From an uncultured Eubacteriales bacterium (GTDB lineage: Bacteria > Bacillota > Clostridia > Lachnospirales > Lachnospiraceae), in NCBI GenBank assembly GCA_949294665.1, contig CASFID010000044.1:62001-126000 (forward strand): a DNA stretch of 64,000 nucleotides, read 5' to 3'. The notes beneath the pieces were generated by a model. It was not told the origin of the DNA. It ran no database searches and was given only the letters and a program-made list of their open reading frames with translations. The position numbers were made by a program, and so were the translations under genes. Shown in pieces: positions 18,693 to 28,086 of this stretch (position 1 is its first letter; each line of letters opens with the position of its first letter).

Positions 18693-19880
18693 TCACAGGC
18701 CGCTGCTGTACTCTTCGATCCTTCCGAGCACACGCTCCGCCTCGTCGCCCTCAAGCGGCGTGGGCTGATAGTTATTGTACGATGGATCTGAAGATATGCG
18801 GCACGGGATAATATTCGTCACATTATCCTCGGCCAGCTCTCCATTCTGCACGGTAAACGTCTGCTGGAATATCATCGTGTCTTTATCCGACGGGTTGCTG
18901 TTACCGCCAAAGCAGAAGTTTCCGAGACTGTACACGATATTCTTGCCGTTGTACACTTCAATCCCTTCAAGCACATGGGGATGGTGTCCCAGGACAAGGT
19001 CTGCACCGTTGTCGATTGCAGAGTGGGCCAGATTCACCTGGTTCTCCGTCGGATAATTTTCTTTCTCAAGTCCCCAGTGGAAACTTACGATGACGACCTG
19101 CGCGCCCTGTTCTTCCACCGCTTTGATGTTGGCGATCATCCCGTCCTCACAGCCCATGCCGTCCGCCAGCTCATAGGTTCCCACCAGTCCGACTTTCACA
19201 CCGTTTACATCCACAACGGCAGTTCGATCGTATCCGAAGTTGGTGATGCCTGCGGCGTCCAACGCTTCTATCGTATCTGTATAGCTTTTCTCTCCGTAAT
19301 CCTGACTGTGGTTGTTGGCGAGATTGGCCGCCTCCACGCTGCCGGAAGTCAGTATCTGCGCATACTCAGCCGGAGCCTTAAACGCATATGTCTTATCCTG
19401 ACGTGTCGTTTCTTCAGTCAGCGTTCCCTCCATATTTACAATAGTAAGGTCATCCGCCTCAAAAATGGGCTTAACATTCCGTAAGAAATATTCCGCTCCA
19501 TTGCTGTTATAGAATGCGTTCAAACTTGTACTCGCGTTAAAGTATTCGTCCGTTCCGAGCGTACAGTCGCCTGCGGCGCTGATCGTAATAGATACCGGTT
19601 CCGTCTCTTTTTCCTCTTCCTGCGCCTGCTGTTCCTCGATCGTAAGGTCAGATGCCTGACCGGCTTTCTTTCCACTGTTACTTTCGTCGCCGCCGGATAT
19701 CAGATTACGCACCAACGTCACGATTCCCACAATGATCAATATCAGTACGAGCACGGCGCCGCACAGAGCGGCAATGGCGATCCGCCTCCTGCGTTTCAGA
19801 CGTTCCCTCTTACGGCGCATTCTTTCCTCACGGCTGAGCGACCGCGGTCTCTCTCTTCTTCTGTCTTCCCCCTGGCTCAT
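18693..19880 (-). CDS. CapA-family membrane-anchored metallophosphatase-like protein
   Basis: A 395-residue protein with a very basic cytoplasmic N-terminus (residues 1-33), one membrane helix (about 34-60), an acidic linker, and an extracellular CapA/PgsA domain (about 95-390). Metal-binding motifs of the calcineurin-like fold are visible as GDCTLG, NMEGTL, LANNHSQDYG, SFHWG and GHHPHV. CapA proteins are linked to poly-gamma-glutamate export, but solitary copies without capBC, as here, have no proven role. It is followed by a strong terminator and preceded by a candidate promoter, so it is probably monocistronic. Confidence 0.88.
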   Translation of the reverse strand: MSQGEDRRRERPRSLSREERMRRKRERLKRRRRIAIAALCGAVLVLILIIVGIVTLVRNLISGGDESNSGKKAGQASDLTIEEQQAQEEEKETEPVSITISAAGDCTLGTDEYFNASTSLNAFYNSNGAEYFLRNVKPIFEADDLTIVNMEGTLTEETTRQDKTYAFKAPAEYAQILTSGSVEAANLANNHSQDYGEKSYTDTIEALDAAGITNFGYDRTAVVDVNGVKVGLVGTYELADGMGCEDGMIANIKAVEEQGAQVVIVSFHWGLEKENYPTENQVNLAHSAIDNGADLVLGHHPHVLEGIEVYNGKNIVYSLGNFCFGGNSNPSDKDTMIFQQTFTVQNGELAEDNVTNIIPCRISSDPSYNNYQPTPLEGDEAERVLGRIEEYSSGL

Positions 19881-19937
19881 CCTAAGTCACCTCTCCTCTC
19901 TCCTCAGAGAGTTCTTTCTCCTTCATAAACTGATTTT

Positions 19938-19966
19938 ATCGTATCATCTGAGAGGCACTTTTGCAA
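19938..19966 (-). promoter_or_regulatory. Candidate sigma-A promoter of the capA-like gene
   Basis: On the minus strand TTGCAA (19966-19961) and TACGAT (19943-19938) are separated by 17 bases, 57 bases before the start codon. The -10 matches consensus at four of six positions. Confidence 0.4.
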
Positions 19967-19992
19967 TAATTTCCTTCCTTTATCTCAGCTGT

Positions 19993-22584
19993 TTATCGCA
20001 CCCGGGCAAACCGGATATTTACACGGAACAGATCTCCGTCCAGATACAGCTCGAACTCTCCGCCCTGCATGGCGACAAGGCTCTTGGCGATGGAAAGCCC
20101 GAGTCCGCTTCCTTCTGTACTTCTCGAAATGTCGCCCCGGATAAATCGTTCGGTCAGCTCATCCGCTGTAATATTAAGCTGCTGTTCAGACACGTTTTTC
20201 AGTGAAAAGTCCACCACATCTTCTGTCAGGATAATATCTGCATAGACTCTTGTCCCGGGCATCGCATATTTCGCCGCATTTCCGAACACGTTTTCCAGCA
20301 CCCGCCACATCCGTCTGCCGTCCACATGTATGACTGCAGGTTCCTCGGGAATATTAAGTACCATAGTAAGTCTGCGCGCGGCGAATTTCTCCGCCAGTTC
20401 TCCCTCTGTCTGCTGCACCAGTTCCCTGAGATCCATATCCATGCATTCCAGTGTGATATTTCCGCTGCTCACCTTAGACGCCTCCACCACATCTTCTGTC
20501 AGTGTTTTCAGACGCTGAGCTTTAGCCTCCAGGATATCAAGATAACCCTGTATCTTTTCATCTGCGATATTGGAACGCTTCAGAATATCCACATAATTGA
20601 TGATCGACGTAAGCGGCGTCTTAATATCGTGGGATACGTTTGTGATGAGATCAGTTTTCAGCCGCTCGTTTCTCATGGCTTCATCTACAGCTTTGTTGAG
20701 ACCACTTCCTATATTGTTGACCTTCTCCGCAATATCACGTTCTTCTCCGCGCAGCCATTTCAGATCGATGCGGTATTCCAGATTGCCGCCTGCAATCTCT
20801 TCGATGCCTTTTGCGATCCTGCTCTTCGCGATCGCACTGTTCAGCACGATCCATATCACCGCCAGATCCGCCGCTAACGCCAGCAGGACCAGCGGAAAGG
20901 TTCGGAACAGGATCGCAAGCCACTGAACGAAAAGGAATCCAAGCACCGACAATCCTGTCTTCCAGGTCACTGACCTTTTCTTCCACACGCGTCCCGAGAA
21001 GGAGATCAGCGCATAGAGCAGGCTTCCCTTCCACACGATCTTTGCCTTGATCCTGCGCACCAGGCTTACATATCCGGCGAAAAAGCAGAGAAAAGTAAAC
21101 AGACCGTAGAAGAATACCCCTGCCAGTTCGTACATATTGATCGCATTTGTGAATAACGTAGAGTATGCCACCGGGATTATATCCGAGCCATAGTATTCGA
21201 CCGCCGACGAGATATCCGTCCAGCTTCTGCCAAAGGTCGTTCCCAGTCCCAGGCAGACGCACGTTATAAGTCCCCACAGGCCGATAACCAGCGCCGCTGA
21301 TATTTCTGTCTTCCAGTGATCGAAGGCCGTCAGGTACAGTTTCTCGTCGCCAGGTTTTTTCCCCGCCGTCACCGCCAGCCACACCGCCGAAACGGTAAAA
21401 AGTATGCTGCCGGCTATAAACAGGAACAACGCGCCTCTCAGGAACGGTATGTTCTGGTTATAATTGGCGCTCCCTTCATAAAACTGATCTTCTATCGGGT
21501 ACGATATATCAACAGCCACCGCCAGAACGTTTTCCGAATCGCTGCGGGTTTCATAGGATCTTACCATATTCCACTCTCCGGATGCCGTAAGATTCATATT
21601 TGTCTCAAAATCTTTCAGCCTGGGATTGACGATCATATATTTTACGGAATCCCCCGCTTTCATTTCCCTGATATTCTCTGCGGCTTTGGCATAGTCTTCA
21701 TATTCCGCTTTATTCGTCAACACCTGCTTTTTCTCCCGGTCGACATAGAGGTAAGTAAAATTGGTGTTTCCCTCTTCCAGATACTCCCATCCATTTTCAT
21801 AAGTGGTGTAATCACTATAGATACTGCTCAAAACAAACGAGAGACGGTCGTAAATATCCGCCAGCTTTCCGTTCAGTTCCGGAGTGTTGTTCACAACATC
21901 CAGCAGATCATCCGCGCCCGCAGGCGGATAGCTTTCCCGGAGAGCCGGTCCGAAATTCCAGCAGTCCGTAAACAGTTCATTTCCTTCAGAATCCAGGATC
22001 CGTATCCTGCCGTTAAACCCTGCCTCTGTGTCCCCATCGGCAAGTTCTCTTAAAAATTCCGCCTGTGTCTGATACTCATTGTCAAACTCGGCAGTAAGTT
22101 CCCCGCGTTCAAAAAGTGAAATAAAGTCGTTAAGATAGTAATAATGATAATCCTCTTCATTGTCCTGGCATACAATCACATTCTCATCATAAGCGCTTTC
22201 CCCGGAAGAACTGTAGTCCTCGCTCCATCTGATCAGATCTCCCAGAGTATATACAAGGCGCGCATCCGCGCTGCTCCTGATCTCTCCGGGATCTGTATAG
22301 GACAGGATGTCGATCTCTTTATTCGGATCATATGTGCCATCCGTCTCGATCAGGTCTTTCACCCTGAACATTCCAAATGTCTGAGCCATGGATCCCTCTA
22401 CCGCCGAGTTAAAGTCGGACGACTCCTCGTACGGTTCGTTTACCAGGTTCATGATCTCCGACGGATTCACCGTGCCTGCAAATGTCAGCGCCACCCCAAG
22501 CGGCGCGGCAAATGCCGCACCGCTCACAATGCCGACAAGCAGGACGATCACTTTCGTCAAAGACTTTCTGTACCATTGATTCAT
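19993..22584 (-). CDS. Large membrane sensor histidine kinase
   Basis: An 863-residue sensor kinase. One N-terminal membrane helix (about residues 12-38) is followed by an extracellular region of about 350 residues, then four or five further helices between about 385 and 600, a HAMP-like stretch, and the kinase core. The H box is SHDIKTPL (about 652), the N box ENVFGNAAKYA and the G box GSGLGLSIAK. It follows the OmpR-type regulator gene by eight bases, forming a two-component system. The multi-helix arrangement with a large sensor domain is common in Lachnospiraceae, and its signal is unknown. Nearby envelope genes make a surface stress signal possible. Confidence 0.9.
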   Translation of the reverse strand: MNQWYRKSLTKVIVLLVGIVSGAAFAAPLGVALTFAGTVNPSEIMNLVNEPYEESSDFNSAVEGSMAQTFGMFRVKDLIETDGTYDPNKEIDILSYTDPGEIRSSADARLVYTLGDLIRWSEDYSSSGESAYDENVIVCQDNEEDYHYYYLNDFISLFERGELTAEFDNEYQTQAEFLRELADGDTEAGFNGRIRILDSEGNELFTDCWNFGPALRESYPPAGADDLLDVVNNTPELNGKLADIYDRLSFVLSSIYSDYTTYENGWEYLEEGNTNFTYLYVDREKKQVLTNKAEYEDYAKAAENIREMKAGDSVKYMIVNPRLKDFETNMNLTASGEWNMVRSYETRSDSENVLAVAVDISYPIEDQFYEGSANYNQNIPFLRGALFLFIAGSILFTVSAVWLAVTAGKKPGDEKLYLTAFDHWKTEISAALVIGLWGLITCVCLGLGTTFGRSWTDISSAVEYYGSDIIPVAYSTLFTNAINMYELAGVFFYGLFTFLCFFAGYVSLVRRIKAKIVWKGSLLYALISFSGRVWKKRSVTWKTGLSVLGFLFVQWLAILFRTFPLVLLALAADLAVIWIVLNSAIAKSRIAKGIEEIAGGNLEYRIDLKWLRGEERDIAEKVNNIGSGLNKAVDEAMRNERLKTDLITNVSHDIKTPLTSIINYVDILKRSNIADEKIQGYLDILEAKAQRLKTLTEDVVEASKVSSGNITLECMDMDLRELVQQTEGELAEKFAARRLTMVLNIPEEPAVIHVDGRRMWRVLENVFGNAAKYAMPGTRVYADIILTEDVVDFSLKNVSEQQLNITADELTERFIRGDISRSTEGSGLGLSIAKSLVAMQGGEFELYLDGDLFRVNIRFARVR

Positions 22585-22592
22585 ATGTCTCT

Positions 22593-23291
22593 CTACATTC
22601 CTTTCTCAATCTTATAACCTACTCCCCATACTACTTTCAAGTATCTGGGATCCTTGGGATTGATCTCAATCTTCTCTCTGATATGGCGGATATGCACGGC
22701 TACCGTATTATCTGCGCCGATGGCTTCCTCGTTCCAGATCGACTCATAAATCTGACTGATAGAAAACACTCTGCCCTGATTCTTCATGAGGAGCAGCAGG
22801 ATATTATACTCGATCGGCGTCAGTTTCACCGGTTCTCCGTCCACGGTCACTTCTTTCAGATCGTCGTTGATCTTGAGACCTCCCGCCTCGTAGATCCTCT
22901 CCTGCTCTTCCTGTGCAGAGCCTCCGAGCTGATTGTATCTGCGGAGCTGCGATTTCACTCTTGCCACCAGCTCCAGCGGACTGAATGGTTTCGTCACATA
23001 ATCGTCCGCTCCCACATTCAGGCCCAGTATCTTATCCGCATCTTCGGATTTGGCCGAGAGGATGATGATCGGTATGCTGTTCTTCTCACGTATTTTCAAA
23101 GTGGCGCGGATCCCGTCAAGCCGGGGCATCATCACATCTATTATAAGCAGATTGATCTGCTCTTTCTCCAGGATACTGAGCGCTTCGATCCCGTCATATG
23201 CTTTCAGGATATGATAGCCCTCCTGCGAGAGATATATCTCGATCGCCTCCACGATTTCTCTGTCGTCGTCACACACAAGTATATTGTACAT
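22593..23291 (-). CDS. OmpR/PhoB-family response regulator
   Basis: A 232-residue DNA-binding response regulator. The receiver domain has VCDDDREI, the phosphorylated Asp in LLIIDVMMPRLDG (about residue 52) and KPFSPLEL; the winged-helix domain spans about residues 130-230 (LTPIEYNILLLLMKNQGRV, VAVHIRHIREKIE). I place the start at 23291, eight bases after AGGGG, rather than at the GTG at 23300. It is the first gene of the pair with the 863-residue kinase. Confidence 0.92.
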   Translation of the reverse strand: MYNILVCDDDREIVEAIEIYLSQEGYHILKAYDGIEALSILEKEQINLLIIDVMMPRLDGIRATLKIREKNSIPIIILSAKSEDADKILGLNVGADDYVTKPFSPLELVARVKSQLRRYNQLGGSAQEEQERIYEAGGLKINDDLKEVTVDGEPVKLTPIEYNILLLLMKNQGRVFSISQIYESIWNEEAIGADNTVAVHIRHIREKIEINPKDPRYLKVVWGVGYKIEKGM

Positions 23292-23603
23292 TTTGCTCAC
23301 CCCTTCGTCTCACTTAAACAATCTGGTCTCTCTCCTGCCGAAGCCGCTGAGAAAAAGTCCATCTATAGTATACATGATAAGATTGATTTTTTAAGAGGGG
23401 GAAACGAAAATCTTATGATTTCCTTAAAATAACCGGCGCAGACGCGCTCAATGCCATGGCCTTCGGCCGATGGAAGGGAATATAGATCAGAATACGGTCT
23501 GTAAAATTTTAGAGAGCGGAACCAACAAGTATTGACCTTTTCACGCCATAATGGTACTATAATTTCAAGAAATACTATTACTTTTTCTACAGGAGATATG
23601 ATT
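23292..23603. other. Intergenic region between divergent genes, with hairpin and plus-strand promoter
   Basis: No gene is seen in these 312 bases. A plus-strand promoter (TTGACC 23532-23537; -10 as TACTAT 23555-23560 with a 17-base gap, or the overlapping TATAAT at 23558) serves the next gene. A short hairpin, CCATGGCC-TTC-GGCCgATGG, lies at about 23456-23474 and has no T-run after it. I could not place a clear promoter for the minus-strand regulator gene. Confidence 0.5.
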
Positions 23604-24452
23604 ATGGTAGATTTACATTTTTCAAATGTTCGTGGCGAATCTGTTGTATTTTCCAAATATGTTCTGCAGACACATGACAACTACTTGTATATAGAACCTC
23701 ATAAAAATTCTATAACGAAGAAAATAGATCCACTCGACGATATTGACACGCTCATCATGGACGTCATCGACACTTCTCAGGTCATCATCGGCTGTAAGTC
23801 TTATATGACTTTCCTGTCCAGGATCGCCGACGCCAATATTGTCTACGAGAAGAATTTCTGGAAATATCCTGATTTCTTTGCCGACAGGGAACACCCGGAA
23901 GCAACGGCGATCATCAACGCCATAACTCTGTTTGTAGAGAAATACGGCCTGCCCGACTGGGAACTGGAGAAAGATACAAAGGCTATCCTTCCGTTAGAAT
24001 ACAGTATTTACTCGGCGCCATTCCAGGATGAGAACGACTCGGCGGAGTACATGAAGACCTTTTTGACAACCAAGATCGCACTGGGAGAGGCGATCACTTA
24101 TCCAGTGTGCAGCCTCACTCTGTTCTTCCTGAACTTCCTGAACATATTTACAGTAAACCGGACGAGCAAGCTCAAACGGGTAGAACACTGCCGCCTGTAC
24201 TTCCGCAACGAGCCGGAACACGAGCCGGAACTTGAAGCCATCGCGATCGGGCTCTTCCCCAGCATCCTGCTGGCGTTTATCGTGTTCACATCCGGTCTTC
24301 ACAAAGCGGTCCACACATGTAAGCACTGCGGTAAGCACTTCATCACAACAGACGCCCGTTCGGAGTACTGTTCTGCCAAATGCCGCGCTTCCTACAATAC
24401 AGCTCAGACAAGAAAACGCCAGAAACGCAGACAACAGGAGCTGCGTTCCTGA
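23604..24452 (+). CDS. Uncharacterised protein with C-terminal zinc finger (DUF6076-like)
   Basis: A 282-residue protein I do not recognise with certainty; it resembles DUF6076 proteins of Clostridia. The N-terminal 200 residues are acidic and mixed in character. Near residue 235 there is a hydrophobic stretch. The C-terminus has a Cys4-type finger: CKHCGKHFITTDARSEYCSA followed by KCRASYN, then a very basic tail (RKRQKRRQQEL). This fits nucleic-acid binding. The start is set at the second ATG (23604), eight bases after AGGAG; the ATG at 23598 is only two bases away from it. It stands alone between a two-component system and a convergent dehydrogenase gene. Confidence 0.75.
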   Translation: MVDLHFSNVRGESVVFSKYVLQTHDNYLYIEPHKNSITKKIDPLDDIDTLIMDVIDTSQVIIGCKSYMTFLSRIADANIVYEKNFWKYPDFFADREHPEATAIINAITLFVEKYGLPDWELEKDTKAILPLEYSIYSAPFQDENDSAEYMKTFLTTKIALGEAITYPVCSLTLFFLNFLNIFTVNRTSKLKRVEHCRLYFRNEPEHEPELEAIAIGLFPSILLAFIVFTSGLHKAVHTCKHCGKHFITTDARSEYCSAKCRASYNTAQTRKRQKRRQQELRS

Positions 24453-24470
24453 CGCGGTCTGCCGGCAGGA

Positions 24471-25649
24471 TCATTTTGCAAGTTCCAATATATTCCGGCA
24501 GTTCTCCGGCGTAGCTTTTACAAGCGATCCCCACACAGTATTTCCCATCTGGAGGCCTGCCATTTCCACAAGTGTATCCATCACTTTTTCATCATTTCCA
24601 TCGATTCCTACTTCACTTAGTTTCGTAGGCATTCCTATCCTTTTATAGAACTGTTCCAGCCTGTAGATCCCTTCCCGGGCTGTGCGCTCCGGATCATTTG
24701 CGTCGAAGTATACGCCCATTACATTGGCGGCAAATGTAGCGAACAGCTCCAGGTTGTCTTTATATACATATTTCATCCAGGCCGGCGTGATGACCGACAG
24801 AGTAGCTCCGTGCGCGGTATCATTGTAACTGCTTATCGCCATGCCTACGGCATGCGACACGCAGTCGGCTTCTTTTCCAAAGCCGAGCAGATCGTTATGT
24901 GCAAGCGCTGCCGCCAGCATTACCTCAGACCGGGCGGCATAATTTTCCGGATCTTCCAGAAGAACAGTCGCCGCGTTCATACAGGTCTTGATCAGCGCCT
25001 CGCCCATCCTGTCCACCAGATTCGTATCCGGAGTCCTGGAAAAATATCTCTCCATGGCGTGGCTCATCATATCTGTGATGCCGCAGAAAGTCTGATACGC
25101 GGGCAGCGTATATGTAAGCTCCGGATTCTGGACGGCGAACACCGGACGGATCGCATCATTTACCAAGCCCAGTTTTACTCCCGCCTTCTCATCCGTTATC
25201 GTCGAGGTGCTGGACGACTCGCTCCCTGTCGCGGGAAAAGTCACTACTACGCCTACGGGCAGCGTTCCTTCCAGCTCCTCTTCTCCCGTCCAGAGTTTTC
25301 TCACTTCTCCTTTATGAAGCGCGCCTGCGCCTATTCCCTTGGCAGTATCGATGACGCTGCCGCCGCCGACCGCCAGGATAAAGTCTATGTTCTTTTCTTT
25401 TACAACTTTGATCCCTTTCAGCACGGGCTTCATCTCCGGATTCGGTTTTATCCCTGTGTACTCTTCGTACGCAATGTCGTTTTCCCCCAGAGACTTCTCG
25501 ATATCGTCGATGATCGGTCTCTCGTAAGGCTGTCCGTAAAATACGATCAGCGCCTTTTTCCCATACCTCCTGATTTCTTCTCCTACTTTCTTATGACTGT
25601 CTTTCCCGAATATCAGTACCGTATGATTGTCATATCTGTAATTCTCCAT
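24471..25649 (-). CDS. Iron-containing alcohol dehydrogenase (YqhD/butanol dehydrogenase type)
   Basis: A 392-residue group III alcohol dehydrogenase that reduces aldehydes with NAD(P)H. The cofactor motif GGGSVIDTAKGI is near residue 95. Iron ligands are expected in MMSHAMERYF, CVSHAVGMA and the following HGATLSV block. The start at 25649 has GGAG eight bases upstream, 20 bases after the kinase stop. As the last gene of locus B it may reduce the aldehyde released by the aldolase, such as lactaldehyde or glycolaldehyde, thus recycling NADH. Confidence 0.9.
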   Translation of the reverse strand: MENYRYDNHTVLIFGKDSHKKVGEEIRRYGKKALIVFYGQPYERPIIDDIEKSLGENDIAYEEYTGIKPNPEMKPVLKGIKVVKEKNIDFILAVGGGSVIDTAKGIGAGALHKGEVRKLWTGEEELEGTLPVGVVVTFPATGSESSSTSTITDEKAGVKLGLVNDAIRPVFAVQNPELTYTLPAYQTFCGITDMMSHAMERYFSRTPDTNLVDRMGEALIKTCMNAATVLLEDPENYAARSEVMLAAALAHNDLLGFGKEADCVSHAVGMAISSYNDTAHGATLSVITPAWMKYVYKDNLELFATFAANVMGVYFDANDPERTAREGIYRLEQFYKRIGMPTKLSEVGIDGNDEKVMDTLVEMAGLQMGNTVWGSLVKATPENCRNILELAK

Positions 25650-25669
25650 GTCTAACACTCCTTCTGTCA

Positions 25670-27181
25670 TTATTTCCATGTTCCGCGGACGAGTCTCCCC
25701 AGTTCCAGAAACTGTTTTGTCTTATCCGCCATATATCGCACGCCCTCTTTCTGCGGCTCATATATATGTTTTACGGAAGCGTCAAGTCTTCCCACGTCTT
25801 CGTGATCCGCATAGATCCCCGCGGCAATCCCTGCGTTCAGAGCGGCTCCTCGACAGCCGGCCTCCCTGATATCCATGATCTGGACCGGAAGTCTGCATGT
25901 GTCTGCAAACATCTGCCCCCACAGACGGCTTGACGCTCCTCCGCCGATCAGTCTCATATGATCGATCTCCTCCACTGCCTGCGCCAGTGTTCTCAGGGAC
26001 AGCGCCATCTCTATCGCAACTCCTTCATAAAATGACCTTATGATCTGGGGCCGCGTTGTGTCCGCGGTAACGCCAAACAGTCCGAAACGCGCATGCTCCC
26101 ATCCCTCCATAGTAAAAGGCGGCTCCACAAAGGGATGACAGACGACGTCCCCCCGCCCTTCATGCGGGGCTTTGAGCACTTCATCCTCAACGATTTCAAA
26201 CACGTTTCTGGCGCTTTGTTCCGCCAGTAATTGTTCTGCTCCGCAGAATGTGTCGAGGAACCATTCTGTCGCCCCACCGGTATTTCCGCCATTCATCATC
26301 AGATAACAGTCCTTTGACCCTGACAGGACCACCTTGGCAAAACGTTCCAGCATAATATGAGGCCGGTCGATAACGAGCAGATTGAGCCCGAATGTCCCCA
26401 GCACAGTAGTGAGCTGTCCGCTTCTGATACAGCCGGAGCCGAATGCGACCATGGCCACGTCATGTCCTCCTGCCGCCACCGGCGTCCCCGGCCTAAGACC
26501 GGTCTGCGCCGCCGCTTTCTCCGTCACACATCCTGCCTGATCCCACGGATGGAGCAGAGGCGGAAACATTTCTTTCGCTTCTTCCAGACCGTATTTGTCC
26601 AGAATATCCAGACAGTATCTCTCTTCTCCGTCCAGAAGGAAACCATTGCTCGCATCCGTCGTCTCATAGTATGCCTCTCCCGTCAGTTTATATCTGATCC
26701 AGTCCTTGCTCTGCAGGATCCACCGCGCTCTGCTGTAGTTCTCATATTCAAACTCTTTCATCCAGTACAGCAGCGCGGCGGGTACCGTAGGGTTTCCATC
26801 ATTCCACAGTTCCAGAAAATGCCGGTGACTCCCTTCCCTCCGCCATACCCGCGCAGCCTCGGCCACACGGGTATCCAGAGAGACTATGCCTTTTCTCACA
26901 GGTTCCCCTGATTCATCAATAAGGAACATACCGCCGCCCTGACCGCCGAGTCCAACAGCGGCGATCTGGTCCGGTGTGATTTCGTCGTCCCAGAGCATTC
27001 TGACCGCTTCCGAAACATCCCTCCACATCTGTTCCATATCCTGCTCAGCATATCCCCGGACAGGACTTTTAACCTTTTCGCAGGGGCGGCTGCTGACTTT
27101 TATCTCTTTTCCGTCCAGATCATAGACCGCCGCTTTGATATTCGTCGTCCCCCGGTCTATTCCCATCAAATACTTACACAT
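25670..27181 (-). CDS. FGGY-family carbohydrate kinase (locus B)
   Basis: A 503-residue sugar kinase paralogous to the locus A kinase. The N-terminal motif GIDRGTTNIKAA again carries Arg after the Asp, GGQGGGMFLID matches the locus A GQGGG block, the catalytic Asp is in AGGHDVAM, and the C-terminal motif is IGGGASSRLWGQMFAD. It is predicted to phosphorylate a ketose that the aldolase gene just upstream can cleave. The start at 27181 has AGAGAGG upstream; the open frame extends further but would overlap the aldolase gene. Confidence 0.88.
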   Translation of the reverse strand: MCKYLMGIDRGTTNIKAAVYDLDGKEIKVSSRPCEKVKSPVRGYAEQDMEQMWRDVSEAVRMLWDDEITPDQIAAVGLGGQGGGMFLIDESGEPVRKGIVSLDTRVAEAARVWRREGSHRHFLELWNDGNPTVPAALLYWMKEFEYENYSRARWILQSKDWIRYKLTGEAYYETTDASNGFLLDGEERYCLDILDKYGLEEAKEMFPPLLHPWDQAGCVTEKAAAQTGLRPGTPVAAGGHDVAMVAFGSGCIRSGQLTTVLGTFGLNLLVIDRPHIMLERFAKVVLSGSKDCYLMMNGGNTGGATEWFLDTFCGAEQLLAEQSARNVFEIVEDEVLKAPHEGRGDVVCHPFVEPPFTMEGWEHARFGLFGVTADTTRPQIIRSFYEGVAIEMALSLRTLAQAVEEIDHMRLIGGGASSRLWGQMFADTCRLPVQIMDIREAGCRGAALNAGIAAGIYADHEDVGRLDASVKHIYEPQKEGVRYMADKTKQFLELGRLVRGTWK

Positions 27182-27197
27182 ATATATGACCTCTCTA

Positions 27198-28076
27198 TTA
27201 TTTGTGAGCAATATCCGCCAGAGCAACGGGCTGTGTATTATACACCTCAAACAAGTGCGCGATCTCCTTTCTCGCCGCCTGGTTGATCACTCCCAGCACC
27301 GCCGGGAGCTGCATTTTATTATTATGTTCTTCTATCGCCGCTCTTGCCGCTTCGGTAGTGCTCAGGAATAACCCGGTGCAGAAGTTGATCTTGCTGATTC
27401 CATGCGCAACGGCATTTTGGAAATCTTCGTCCGAGAGACCGGAGCCGCCGTGCATAACGATCGGAATGTCTACCAGAGCGCGTATCTTATCCAGCAGTTC
27501 CAGTTTCAGTTCAGGAACTCCTTTGTATACCCCGTGCACTGTTCCGAAAGCGATCGCAAGGGCGTCTACATGCGTCAGTTCCACGAACTCTTTCGCCTCC
27601 GCCGGATCTGTAAACGCATTTACATCCACTTCATTTCCGTCGTTATCGTTCCCTTCGCCTCCGGCTACATGTCCGATCTCCGCTTCCACACTGATGCCGC
27701 ACGGGCGTGCAGCCTCGACTACTCTTTTTGTCAATGCCACATTTTCTTTAAAAGGCAGAGACGAACCGTCGATCATTACAGAAGAAAAACCATATTTGAT
27801 CCCGTTCATACACTCCTCATAGGAAGCCGCATGATCCAGATGCAGGCAGACCGGGACCGGAGACTGTATGATCCTCAGACGCGCATATTCAAAGAACCGC
27901 GGATCCATATCTTTCACGAGAAATCCCGGTATCATGAGGATAACCGGCTTATTCTCTTCCTCCGCCTGCCGGAGGACCGCCTCAAACAGGACGTGATTAT
28001 CCGCCCCCACTGATGGGACTGCATATTTTTTCGTCCGCGTTTCCAGTAATATCTGTTTTAAATTAACTAATGCCAT
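27198..28076 (-). CDS. Class II (zinc) ketose-bisphosphate aldolase family (locus B)
   Basis: A 292-residue aldolase of the FbaA/GatY family. Key blocks are HLDHAAS (catalytic Asp and zinc His), VEAEIGHVAGGEG, AIAFGTVHGVY and VMHGGSGLSDED. It is predicted to split a phosphorylated ketose to dihydroxyacetone phosphate and an aldehyde. It lies between the GPH symporter genes and the FGGY kinase, 10 bases after the second symporter. The locus A enzyme has the same role in its operon but differs in the metal-site context (HDHG) and tail. Confidence 0.88.
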   Translation of the reverse strand: MALVNLKQILLETRTKKYAVPSVGADNHVLFEAVLRQAEEENKPVILMIPGFLVKDMDPRFFEYARLRIIQSPVPVCLHLDHAASYEECMNGIKYGFSSVMIDGSSLPFKENVALTKRVVEAARPCGISVEAEIGHVAGGEGNDNDGNEVDVNAFTDPAEAKEFVELTHVDALAIAFGTVHGVYKGVPELKLELLDKIRALVDIPIVMHGGSGLSDEDFQNAVAHGISKINFCTGLFLSTTEAARAAIEEHNNKMQLPAVLGVINQAARKEIAHLFEVYNTQPVALADIAHK

Positions 28077-28086
28077 TTTTCACACC

